Below are positions 1 to 12,065 of a DNA stretch of 64,000 nt, one piece after another. The notes under the pieces were generated by a model. It did no database searches and had not been told where the DNA came from. It saw nothing but the letters and a program-made list of their open reading frames with translations. Source of the DNA: Zonotrichia leucophrys gambelii (taxonomy: Eukaryota > Chordata > Aves > Passeriformes > Passerellidae); contig NC_088173.1 in the NCBI RefSeq assembly GCF_028769735.1, positions 20,648,038-20,712,037 of the forward strand. Direction: 5' to 3'. Positions within the stretch are counted from its first letter, which is position 1, and the number at the start of each line of letters is the position of its first letter. Both the position numbers and the translations under genes were made by a program.

Positions 1-2457
1 TCACTCTTGGAATTTTAAACATAAATTTTGAAACATAAAACTGAAATCAGTGTGAGGGAGAACCACAGTTAAATGGCAATAAAAACTTTCCTGTGTTTAT
101 TGGAGTAACACTAGAAAGTATATGATGAATTTTATATACATCCAGAACTAATAACATCAAAGATCATTCTGTATATGAATGCTGGTACAGAATGTATCAC
201 CTTGTCTTAAAAATGCACTAACAAAAGAAAGTTAAGTGCAGAAGGCAGCTGTAGAAGTAGTGCAACTATTTTGCCAGATAACAATGCATGGAAACTTAAG
301 AGACTGACTCAAAGGCAAATACTTAAAGAGAGTGCTACTGATAATGAAAGTTTTTAAAGTCTGTGCTTAAAATTGCCACTTTCCCTTAGGCATGTACCCA
401 TCAAATTCTGAACCTATTGAGGAGTATCTTATAAACCAATAAAAACCTGTAATTCTCTTTCATTTTGCAGTTTTCCTCTAAAACTAATTTTTTATAAAGA
501 CTAAATATATAATATATATAATTCATAAAGAAAAAAACCAAATATTATTCTATATATTAAAATTAATAAAACCTAAATATTTTTCTGTTGAAGGAGAAGG
601 GATAGGAAAGAAAAAGGAGGCATCAGTGGTACTAGGTACAGTCTTAGAAAAACTAATTTTAAGCTTTACTAACTTTAAAGTACCATCAAATTAGAACCCA
701 TATCTTGATATTGACACCATGAACCAAAATATCCTATTCTTACATCATCAGAGTGGTATCAAGAAGCTCTAGAATTTTCTGTGACCTGAGTCTGCTCATG
801 CTGTTATATTCAGATGTTTCCTTATTTCTCTGCATGTCTGAGTGTGTGCATGCATGCTTGTAAATGTTTCTCAGTTTTTCATACTGGTGTCAGCGCTAAG
901 AAAATTTCAAGAGCTAATACTTGCTGTCATGGAAAAGAAAGCTTTTCTGGTTTTTTCCCCTAGTTCAAGTGAAAATTTCACATTAATATTGGATGAAATT
1001 CTGAATATGTTGTTTTGTTTTATTTTGCTCTTTTCATAGTCACTATTTGGTACCCTCTGCATTATCTAACTGCATGCACTGAATCATCTTCTCATTGTTA
1101 TTTATCACTTGTGATTTATTAGAAGAAATTCAAGGTTAGTCATTAGCAAACACCAGCCATACTTTCTTGCTGATACAGAATGTAGTTTTCAGCAGTGGGA
1201 GGAAAATTCCCTGACAGAATTGTCTGCTCTTTGAATGCTGCCCATAGAGAGGCAAGAAGGAGAGAGAGACTCTCTGAACAAAAGAAACAAATCTGCTTTG
1301 ACAGCTGCCAGTGCAGCAGTGCAGACCACACCACTTCAAAGCCGTGGTGCTCTCTCCCATCAGCGTCACTATCGGCGCTGCTGGGCTTTCTCTGGTCACT
1401 CTGCAGGGATAGGATAAGTACCTGAATTCTCAAGTATTTTCTATTATTCTCATTCCTCCTGGCTCAGGTGAAGACGTGGTGCAGAACTGTTATCTGCAGT
1501 CCTCCCTCACTGACAGAGGCAGGTAAATTTGTAAGCCTGGTCTGTCAGCTCGTGATAAAGACTGTCTCTGGGCCAGCGAATAAATGACAGGTCCAGGACA
1601 TGAACACTAATAATGAAAACAATTTTAGCCAATACAGCTGATGTCAATAATAATCTATATTCAGCTATCTAATAGAAAATGTTATTTTTATTGTGAAATA
1701 GTTGTAATTTCTATTCTTCCCTTTTCTGTCTTGTGTGAGGAGAAGAAATGTTTACTGGCAATTAATTCTTTGACTGACTCTCACAGTCTTCATAGCTGTG
1801 TAAGGTAAGAAACTACAACACAAGCTGCCAAAATTGTGCAGTGAGCCATGTCTACTGGCTCTTTATGTCCTTGTAGTGAAGTTATCAAGGCAGAAATGAA
1901 AAACAACCTAATGTCTTCTGAGGTGCAAACACTGCAATGGGTTCACATTACGTCACTGTCATGCTTATGAAATATAAGAGAGACACAGAGCATTTGTCTC
2001 TTTCATCAACTAACTCAGCTCTCTCAACATTGCTGGTGGCATGAAAGCAGGTTGAAAAAGAAAAAAGAGCTATGACTGAATTTTAACTATCTGTGTGGCT
2101 GAGCCTATTCCTGATCTTTGCCAGGCCCTGGTATTTTCCAGTATACTTTTTCAGTATTTTAAACACTCTTGTGAGTGGGCTGGCTATCCCAGAAAACAGA
2201 GAGCAATATGGAGAGGCAAAAATAAGTGACGGCAAGGCTCTGATTCAGCATTTGTTATTACTATGTATACATATGTAAAAGTGGGGTAAGTTTAACTGGC
2301 ATACTTAGACTGCAGAGGGCAAAAATGACACTCATTCTTCTCGTGGAAATAGCTAAGGAAATCCAAGGTGATCTGAATTACCTTCTGTGAGACATGCTAG
2401 TAAGTAGAATAAATATTTAAAAATCCACACATCACTGCATGCAGTATAAACAGGATC
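1..2457. other. AT-rich noncoding DNA
   Basis: No exon, RNA gene or recognised repeat is visible. Around 505-570 the sequence is almost pure A/T. From about 1180 to 1600 it is richer in GC and contains a short purine-rich run (1248-1275). Open frames here are under 100 codons, overlap on both strands and resemble no protein I know. This is most likely intergenic or intronic sequence. Confidence 0.6.
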
Positions 2458-2582
2458 TTAGAACATTTTGGGTTGGAAGGGACCTTTAAAGGCCATCTCT
2501 AGTCCAATGTCCCTACAATGAGCAGGAACATCTTCAACTGGAACAGGTTGGTCAGAGCTCCATCCAGCCTGACCTTGAAGTA
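2458..2582 (-). repeat. CR1 LINE 3'-end fragment
   Basis: The plus strand reads 'tttgggttggaagggacc' followed by a 'ccatctctagtccaa' block and a 'catccagcctgaccttgaa' block. This is the reverse complement of the 3' end of an avian CR1 element, so the element lies on the minus strand. It is about 125 bp long and heavily 5'-truncated, as is usual for CR1. No coding capacity remains. Confidence 0.85.
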
Positions 2583-5500
2583 AATATGAATAATGTGAAC
2601 AGCTTGAAATTGTCAGTACCTAGTGTCTTTCACTGTAGTGAAAGGCTGCATAGCATGTCTCATCTCCTTGGTGCTTGAGACTCTCATGCTATCAGAGTTT
2701 GTAAATATCAGTTTGTAAATCTCTATGTATCAGCTTTCACTGGATCCACCAGTATATCCTTGTTTTGCATGTGGGCTTTGGTATTCCTGCACCATGTTCC
2801 TCCCACCCTTTCAGTTCTAGTGTTAGTGGCAACACCTTCTGTCTGTGTACACACTAAATCAATATATGTCTCTACAACCAAGAGGCTGACAGGAAAAATG
2901 TAACTACAATTGACAGAGCCTTCCTGTGTTCCACTGCTCAGAGGTGTTACTTGGAATACGGATATGTTACTTGGAATTCCATATCATATTAACATCATTG
3001 CTTGAAGTTAATAATGACTTGGATATACATTGTCACATGCAATTTATTATAAATAAAAATGCATATTCCAGTGTTAAGTGTTATCCATGTTTTCTAGATC
3101 ATGAATATTGGAAAAATATTTGATAAGGAAAAAGAGAGTGGTTTCCTGTAGAAAAATGGAATATCTAAGGCAAAGCTTTTTCTTAGCTTGATCTGAGGGG
3201 TACAGTGCAGTTTGTTTCTGTATAAAATGGTTATGTTTTTGTTGTGGTTTAAATGTGTTTTGAATTGGGTTTAATACATCACATTCAGTTCAGAGTTGTG
3301 CTGTGTGTAACAGTAAAGTGACCTGTCTGTGCAGGAATATTGCCTGCTTATGGTAACACACCTGGGACTCTCTTGGGGCTTAGAAAATATTTTGCATTTC
3401 TGGATTTATTCTTTCAAGAAAGCTAGTGTTTTTCTGCACTTTGCATGCTTAGAATGTGTAGAAAGAATACTTAGCATTTGATGTGTAACATAAATAGCAT
3501 GTATTGTAAATAGATATCAGGATAGTGTGATACAGATTACAATGGAAACTGAAAAGTTATAGCTTGGTGCTCCTTTTTTTTGTCTTGGGATTCAGGAGAT
3601 GTAGGTAAGCTTGGGGTTTTTTGTTTGGGCTTTTGTTTCTCTGTTTGTTTTCTATTTCATATATTATCTGTGTGTCTGAGTGCTGCTTTTGAATCCAGGA
3701 CTTGTTTTAATACCACCAAGATAAATGCAAGTGTTCATGTTACCCTGGCAGAGGCTTTGTGCTTAAGCTTTTTATCTGTGAAACAAAGATGTTGAATAAT
3801 GGCTCACCTTGTAAGCATTATAAGGACAAATTCTCTAGACTTTGTGAGGTAGAGGTACAGGGATAACTTCAGGTTTTGGCTTGTAAGCATTTTTTAACAT
3901 TATGTATAATGAAAAGTTGTTTGTCTTAAACTGTGTTCTTTGGGGAAAAAATTAGTGGTTAAGAGCACAGAGACAATCTTCATTTACATCAGCCTTGTAT
4001 TCCAATCCAAAGGAATCTGCAGCTACAAAGTGTACCATGGTTATTCACTGTGCTGTGATCAAAACATAGATTTGGGACAGGCACATGAGATGTGCTGGCT
4101 GGGTGTGTGACTGAACACAGGGACAGAGATGGGGTAGGTCTGAACTGCCTCTGGTCAGCTGTCATCAGGGCCACCTCTCAGTCCTTCCCCAAACATAGTT
4201 ATCTGTGCTACCTCTTTCTTGGCACCAAAAGGGTGCAATGGATTGTTTTAGCTTCAGCAAATATGCCATGCAAAGCTCCCCACTGAGCCTGCACTAAGTG
4301 TATTTGGAGTCCATTTCCAGCTGTGGGTTTTGATTACTATTGACTGAATCACAAACCTCACATGGTTAGTGGCTGAGGCAGGCTTACCATGGAAAGTGAT
4401 AAACTTTGGATTGTGCCCCACAGTACAGACACCAGTAAACCCTTCCTTCACCCCATCACATATACAATTTCCATGAATATATATTTTTATCTTTCTAGAC
4501 TTTTTACATCTTGACATATGAAGAGTGAACACAAATCTCATCTCTGAAAAATGTATGCCAAGAGAAACAGCAATACACTCTACCTCCTGTTCCTAGCCCT
4601 AGTTTGCCATGATTATTTCAAAAGATCAAATTCATCCAGAAACCAAAATAGAGATCTATCTTGTGAGGAAAAGAAAACATCACCCAGTTTTCTTTCATAG
4701 CAAAGGACAGCATGAGACTCAAGTCACTAATGCATTTTCTTACTTGTTTAGAGCTTTCATTTTCACTATTTAGGTTCCGTTCTATGGTAGCAGAATGTTA
4801 CTGTTCATTAATCGAAATTCTGGTTGTGGCTGCTGTACAATTAATCAGTAGCTGGAGATAAAAGTAATTGCATATTTCTGATTTTCCTAATTTGTTAGAG
4901 CACTTTTGGCAGTTACTGTTAGCTGAGCAAGAGCTGTGCCCTCAGAAATTATTCACTGGGGTATATTCCAGTTACAAAGATGCAGTTCTGGGTCATCTAA
5001 AGGGTGTGCTGGAATGAAGTGAGGGAAGCATATAAAAGTTGCTGCTGAAAAATAAACTTACTGAACCAAAATTAATGTGGTGTTCAGAAAAAGGATTTTT
5101 TTTTAATGTCTAACTTCAAACATTACTGTTCCATGGATCAACGACTGTTTTCATGATATCTCATGAAATAACATCAGCTATTTTCTGTTTATTATTTCAT
5201 AAAAAGAATTATTTCACAGAAATACTGAAATTAATTTTATGAGACGCTCTATTTTTTGACTTTGTAAACTTTACTGAACAATATTGATATTAAAATTATA
5301 TAAATCCAATTCTATTAATCTACTAAACTGTGGAGATCACCTCTCTTATTTGGGTAAAAAAAATCTTAATCATTAGTAAGATTTTGATGTGAATTTGATG
5401 CTATATGTTAGGTGTATGTATCAAATATGGAAAGGACCCTCCAGAGGAAGGATCTATGAACTTTCCTCTCCAAAGACTTCATAATGCTGACAAAAGAGGT

Positions 5501-8500
5501 TTTTGGATCTTTTGGGGGTTTTTTTTGACTTTTTTTTTTGTTTGTTTGTTTTTCTTTTTCTTTTTTTTCTCCCTGCCTCCTCATTTCAAATAGGTTATAT
5601 CAGAGTTAGGATACCTTGATAACTTTTAGAGCCAGATTTTAAGGAGTACAAGATTCTAGGAATCTTTCCTTTTAATAATATGAAGGCAGAAGGACTTAAA
5701 AATTCCTGCAAAAGAAATTCTATGCTTGTGTAGATAATTCTGACTGCTTGTTTACTAAAGGACAACCACTATAAAGTTTCATTTCTTTCATTTTGCTGTC
5801 TATTTTCATATCTGTTACTTGTTGTTAACTCCCTTTGTGTAGCAACATCTTCCTTTTGTGGTGCAGAAAGGAAATAATTTGCTACAATTGAAAAGCAGCT
5901 TAAAATACTGTACAAACTTCCAGCTTCACATGGAACTCTGTGCATTAAACAGTTACATAGATTTTAATCTTTGTCCCTTGCCCATGGCTTCTGAGGAAAT
6001 TGTAATAATTCATGCCCCGTGTGCTGTGCCATTCAGCGGAGTGCAGAACATCTGATAATTCTTTGTGTGTCCTGCATGGATATATTCTGAATAGATACTG
6101 CACTAAAATTAGTGGCCTTATTATTGCAATCCACAGATGATGATTGCTGTGTTTCCTTCTTCCGTAGAGCTGTCCGTAATTTTCACAAGTTCTTTGGAAG
6201 TGCCTGAATATAGTGTAATATTCATGAGGTAAGGCAATTTTAGTTACTACATCTGTAGCATGAAAGAGAAGTTCTTTATTTGGAGAACTACAAAACTGGT
6301 GCTCGTGTTGGGCAAGATGTTTTCTCCAAAGAAGTTTGATTTCAATCTCGATATCCTAAAAAACAACTCTTCGGGATTTTGAGGTGATTCACAAAGTCTC
6401 ACTCAACCTCTTGTTGAGGAAATAAATATAAATTTCAAAACAGTGCATAAAACTTGTAAGGTAAATATGAGTGGGGTACGGCATAGATTGGAAAGCACTG
6501 AATGCAAGCACAGGATCTGGAGGAGTCTAAATTTGGGTGATCATGTAAATCCTTTTATTCGAAAATGTGCAGCTCCTACTGCACTTTGCAGATAAGCCTA
6601 CCTTGCTGATCTGTATTATTTTGCCCTAAACCACACCAAAAGAAACAGATTCTAAAATGAGAATGTTTTCATGTAATGCACTATTGTGTAAATATCAGTT
6701 TTGCAGGCTGCAGCTCCTAGGTCTTACTTGTGATATGAATGCTTGAAAAAAGTAAGATCCATATTATAGTATCCTCTCTTGTTTCAGATCCTAAAGATTT
6801 CTAGACAAATGATATTACATCTATAAAAATATTGTGCTTTCACATATACAAATATTTTATGCATTTGTTGCATTAAAAAGGCATGGACAATACAAAGGTA
6901 TTTGAAGATACCTCATATTAGGTTGATTTTGCAGGTTCTAATGCAATTACTGAAGGTTTGTCTTTGACAGAACTTTTGCTAACTCTTTGTGCTGTTTCTT
7001 TTTTGCCCCATGTGGCTACCACATTCAGATTTATTCAAAGCAGTTTTTCCTCCCCTTCATTTACACTGAGTGAGTTTACAGGTTTTGTAACTTGACTTTT
7101 ATAAAGACATTAACAACTGGACATATTTATTACCACTGTTGGCACTGTGTAGGAAATTTGGAAGCAAAATTTCATGTATGCATTTCTGTTTTATATTTTT
7201 ACATAGACTCCCCTTCAGTTTGGAGGGAAGAATATTCTTGTAAAGTCTCAGGCTCTGCTACAATCTTTGCCTTGAAATTCTTTAAAGAAGTATTGCTGAA
7301 CAAACTTCAATTAGTCTACATGGATGAAAGACAAGTGACAGCTTCCAAGAAAGATCTAGGATATATCATAATTGTGCTGTATATTTTATCCAGTAATAAT
7401 AACAGTAATAATAAGGCTGTATAACTCAGTAAGTATTGTAACAGGAATAAGATCAAGCCATTTCCTTATGGCCCAAAGCAGGGCAAAAATCAAACAAATA
7501 TTTACATTCTCATGGTCTTCTTTTTCTACAAGACAAATATTATTATTTTTTCATAAACAAGAAAATAATGTTCTTTTTTGGCAAATATCTGGTGTCCTAT
7601 ATGTACTTTTGAAAACAGCTTCCAGATTATCATATAGCATAAAATGTCAAGTCTATTTAAACTAGCAAAGCAAGTCATCACAGTAAGAAAGAATGCTTGT
7701 AGGGAATATTAAAAACAAGACAATTTTCAAAACAACCTTTATGAAAAGTTCATACTAAAAGCAAAACAAACCTGGGTTCCCTGGATCCTATTGAACTGAT
7801 TGAGACAGCTCAGAGGGATCCTAAAAAGGAATGAGATTTTTTTTTTTTTTCTCTGATGTAATGGATTAGATAGAAACAAAGGAGGGAGAAGAGGCTTACA
7901 AGCCAGGAAGAATTCCTTCTTGACAGGAGTCAGGCTGTCTGGGAGCCAGCATTCAGGCTTCTATCTTAAATGCCCTGGTGTCTTGGGAATGCAAGACATG
8001 GCAAAACCTGGCATTTCCTGTGTTCTGTTCTCACAGATAAGACACTCTTCTGTGAGGAATTCCATCTCCTTTATATTTCCTGCTTGGGAGATGTGATCTG
8101 AATGTCTGTACAAAAAATAAGTGCTGTAGATATCCACATGCACTGAATGCACATGATGAACTGGAATAATTTTTTAAACTAATCTAAGATCATGTCTGGA
8201 CACTTTTGTATCTGGTCTGCTAACAAAGGCTTTAGAGTCTAATGCAATGGTTTTGATTCTGTTCACATTTGTTGTTTGTCACACTGGGTTTATGACACCC
8301 CTGGCATACACATTGCCATCAGTTAAATAAATTTTTTTCTCACACAGATGTAACATAGTTCAATCTTCATTTTCATGGTGTCATTTTTAAGGGATTATCT
8401 ATCCCTGTGCTGATTCAGTTATCTGAAGACACCTGTGTGAGGCCATTAGGGATAACAAGTGTGCTTTCATCTGTTGAATCAAGTCCTTCTCAACCCATAT

Positions 8501-10760
8501 TTAGTAGGAAAATCATAAGTGGAGATCAGAGCAACAAACTATAGCAAGTGTCATTTAGTAACAAAGCCATAAAGAAATTTCAGCAATTAAAGCTAGAGGT
8601 GTACAATACTAAAACCATCACAGTAAAACTTCACTTAGTTCTTCAGCCTGTTGAAAAGCAGGGTTATATTTCACTTGTCCTTGAGAAGAAATTAAAATAT
8701 TTCTTTATTTATTTGGATATTAATGGACACAGGGCACTGACAAAAATGTCTTTCTCTTAGAATCTTAAAATTCATACAGATTACAGATCATGAAGTATAT
8801 TCTTCATGAAGTAGATTTATGGTAAGGAAAACACATCAATGATACATTATACAGGTAGTGTTTCTTTTTTTTGAAAGTACCTACTATATTTAATGTCTTT
8901 GACTTTTCATTGCTCTTTTAGTGTTTTTATGAACATTAAAATTTAATAGTTAATGTTTTTTTAGAACAACCACAGTTAGACTGTTGGCATCTACACTCCA
9001 AGTTCCATGTAGCATGGGTGAACGATTTTCAGCAAGTGCTTCGGTAATTTTTTTTTGACTTGCCAAATGGTCCTACTTTCATTTTAGTTAGCTTTTTGGC
9101 AGACAGATTTGATCAGCTATGAACCTGTGGCAGTAATGAAAGGCTTGCCAGGGCTTTAATACCACTGATTCCTGTGTTTTAGAATTTACTGGATGGCAGC
9201 TGTCCTAAAGGACGTTCCAGAATCTTGCAAGGGAATTATTTTGATTTACCGTCTTGCCTTAGTGCAGATGATGCTTACTATGTGGGAACTGGCAGATGTA
9301 TGTGAGAAGGCATGTTTGGCTTGCCAAACAGTTTAGAGCTCTCTACTGGGTAGAGATACAAAATGTCTGTGTGTGCCACCCAGCCTAGAAATCGGGCTAG
9401 AAACCAGATAGTGCCCTTAGGAGCAGTCTATGTATGACACAAGTGGGTTTCATCCAGATAAACCTGTTGTTCACTTCAAAAACCTTTGATCAGTTTTCAT
9501 TCCTGGCTTAAAATGGTATTACCAGAGACTTTGGAATAGGATGGATTTATTATAAGTGTTTTTGTTGTTAATTTTGTTGTTAATGGGGAGATAAAGATCT
9601 CGTAGATATTGATCTGGAGATGGACAAGATTTCCAGAATCTGATGTTATCAAGTTTATTTCCAGATCCTTCAGTAGTCTTGGGCTGTGAGTTTTCTCATA
9701 TTATGAGCAATTTTACCTAGAAGTCCTTTGTGGCAAAGTGCTTGCAAGTAGTTAATATTTAAATACACATCCTCCAGTATATATAACACCTTTGGAAGGT
9801 AGTGGGCCAGAGTGTTCCATCCAGGGGTCTCTTCTTTGTGTGCAAATGCCTGGAAGTATCTTCATCACTATGAAACAATTTTGGCTATGATGAGCCAATT
9901 TGTAACCATGATGAGCATTTGTAAATCCTCATTATACAGCATTTTTGTCTCAACTTCCATGAAGTTATTCCTACATATTGGACTGGGGGCTAAGATATTA
10001 GTCTACATGGCTTGGGCAGAAGAGAGGGAAGGGTGTTATTAACAGTGCTGCTATCAACTACCATATCTAGTGCTTAGATCTGCACTACCATTTTGGCCAA
10101 ATCTATCTGGAAATATGTTCAACTTTGGCAGATGGAAGCTGATGCAGTCTCAACTCTGCTGCAGATACTGATGGTGGGAATTTCATCCTTGGCCAAATAT
10201 TTGTCAAAAACAGTTTGGCAAAAATGAGGAATTCTAAGAAAAAAATTGGTCAAAAAGTCCCTATGATTTTGGGAATGGGAAGGCTGTTTTTTGCTTTTTA
10301 CTAGAAGATGTAAAATTTATAACCAAATGCACATTTGGTTTTGCATTTTAGCAGGCATGCATGGTAGCATTCCAATTTAATATTGCACTCCCCGAAGATT
10401 AAGTTTGAAGTTGATAACCAGAAATAAACACTCTTGGGTTATATGCAGACTCCTATAAAAAAACCCCATTTATTAAAATATACACTTTATTAATTTGTTG
10501 AGTGACCATAGGAGACAAGGAGTATCTTCCAACATTTCCTGTTTCTTGATTTTTTCATACAGCTGAAATAGAAATTTTTCCCTACTTATCAAAAGAATAC
10601 AAAATTCAAATTTCCGGCATGTTTCAAGAGAAACGAACCACAGAAACAATAGTTATTTTGTATAAATTTATTATGTTGTTGCTTTAAAATTATGTGATAT
10701 TCATGCAGGAGTGACTTTTGTTTTGAGGTCGGGTAGAACAGCTGCTGCATGAAAGCTTAA
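2583..10760. other. AT-rich noncoding DNA
   Basis: About 8 kb with no exon, RNA gene or interspersed repeat that I recognise. Small features inside: a 13-bp direct repeat 'tgttacttggaat' at 2945-2957 and 2964-2976, a T-rich run at 5511-5572, and a T run near 7838-7852. Open frames of up to 110 codons (7092-7424 +) lack any recognisable domain and sit in AT-rich DNA. They are best treated as chance. Confidence 0.55.
5511..5572. repeat. T-rich low-complexity tract
   Basis: About 60 bases are nearly all T, with scattered G and C and a short (GTTT)n stretch. It could be an old poly(A) tail read on the other strand, but I see no recognisable element body beside it. Confidence 0.8.
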
Positions 10761-10817
10761 TTTGGTTTCGCATGTAGCATTTGGTTTCATGGGTAGCATT
10801 TGGTTTTACATGTAGCA
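10761..10817. repeat. Three-copy 19-bp tandem repeat
   Basis: Three consecutive 19-bp units at 10761-10779, 10780-10798 and 10799-10817 each begin 'tttggttt' and end 'gtagca'. They differ at only a few inner bases. The array is a short minisatellite that probably arose by replication slippage. Confidence 0.9.
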
Positions 10818-11814
10818 TTTTTGAAATCTTCTACACTAATAGTATGGAGTTATAAAAGTGCTTGAAAACCAAAGTTATCTCTTAGCTTGTAAACAGCTCT
10901 ACTGGCAAAGTGTTTTGAAGATACCTCACTTGATTTAACCATCAATCTCAAGATTGAACTTGGGTTCCAGCCCACCATGGGTTCATGAGACATAAAATAA
11001 AGTACAAGGTACAAAAGTTTGCTTTTAGAGGATTTAACATATAGGTCAAGAGCTGAAGATCTGAAGTTGTTGGACAGAAATAATCTGTGTCTGTGGGTTA
11101 GAAAGTCATAATAGTATTCTTTTTTTCTTGGGTACATATTAATAATTTGCCACTCAGTGTCACAACTGTCAGTGTTCTGGCCTGCAAATTTTCTGTCAAC
11201 TTGCATAAAGAGAACCCATGGAAAAGTTCCTAAACAGCTTCTCTTCCACCAGCTGCAATATGCATTGGGTTAAAGAATTTTTTTCCTCATAAATATACAT
11301 GGTGGTGGCTATAAAGTCCTGGCAATTTTATGTCAGTTAGACCATTGCATTTAACAGATGCAGCATCTGCCTACCTTTGCCTTGGATAAGAGCTTTCAAC
11401 AACTGCGTTTTCTAGTTGTGTATGCCATGTATTGTTTTTTTACAAGGGGTACTTAAAGATAGTTTGTATTTCCCAAGATGGTCTGTACCATCAGAAAACC
11501 AGCTGTCACCATTGATCATAATTCTGGTGGGGTTTGTTATGTTGGTGGCTTTTTTTTTTAACTCTGATAAAATGTCAATAGTGATGCATATCCTGAGTAA
11601 GCTGGCTATATGAGTATATGCACCTATGTATCTATTTCTCTCAAGAATGCCTTGCAAGAAAAAGATTTTCTGTCATCTGTGGTTGCTCAGCAAAATTGTC
11701 AGAGGGTCGTGCGAAGTTGGTTACAAATTACTCAAAAGTAAATGATATAAAGGTTGCAGAATCCAATCAGTAAATGTCAAAACCTAAGGACCAGTTTGAA
11801 ATGAGATAAATAAA
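10818..11814. other. AT-rich noncoding DNA
   Basis: No exon, RNA gene or recognised repeat is visible. The minus-strand open frame at 10850-11206 (118 codons) has no domain I recognise, and no promoter or splice context supports it. Confidence 0.5.
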
Positions 11815-12065
11815 GTTAATTACCAACCTCATTAATTCAGGTGATTTTAGGAGGATTGTCTCCATGGCGATGCAGTTTGTGAATAATTATTATGATTAAT
11901 AAATTTGATGAAAATACAATGTTTTGCCTACTTTTATTGGCTACTGCTAGTGGTTGGTGTCACTCTGTGGTTTTAAACTGATCTGTGAATTAACCATCAA
12001 GCAATTAATAATTCTCTTTGATATCTATCACTTTTATTAGATTCAAGACTTTTAAATGAAAACAA
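11815..12065. promoter_or_regulatory. Candidate conserved noncoding element (enhancer-like)
   Basis: A dense set of transcription-factor-like words sits in an otherwise bland region. At 11858-11873 there is an RFX-type imperfect palindrome (gtctccatggcgatgc) centred on CCATGG. It is flanked by homeodomain-type TAAT/ATTA cores: 'cattaattcag' at 11830-11840, 'aattattatgattaat' near 11884-11899, and more near 12000-12040. No open frame or repeat explains the block. Bird enhancers near developmental genes often look like this, but one sequence cannot show conservation, so this is inference. Confidence 0.35.
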
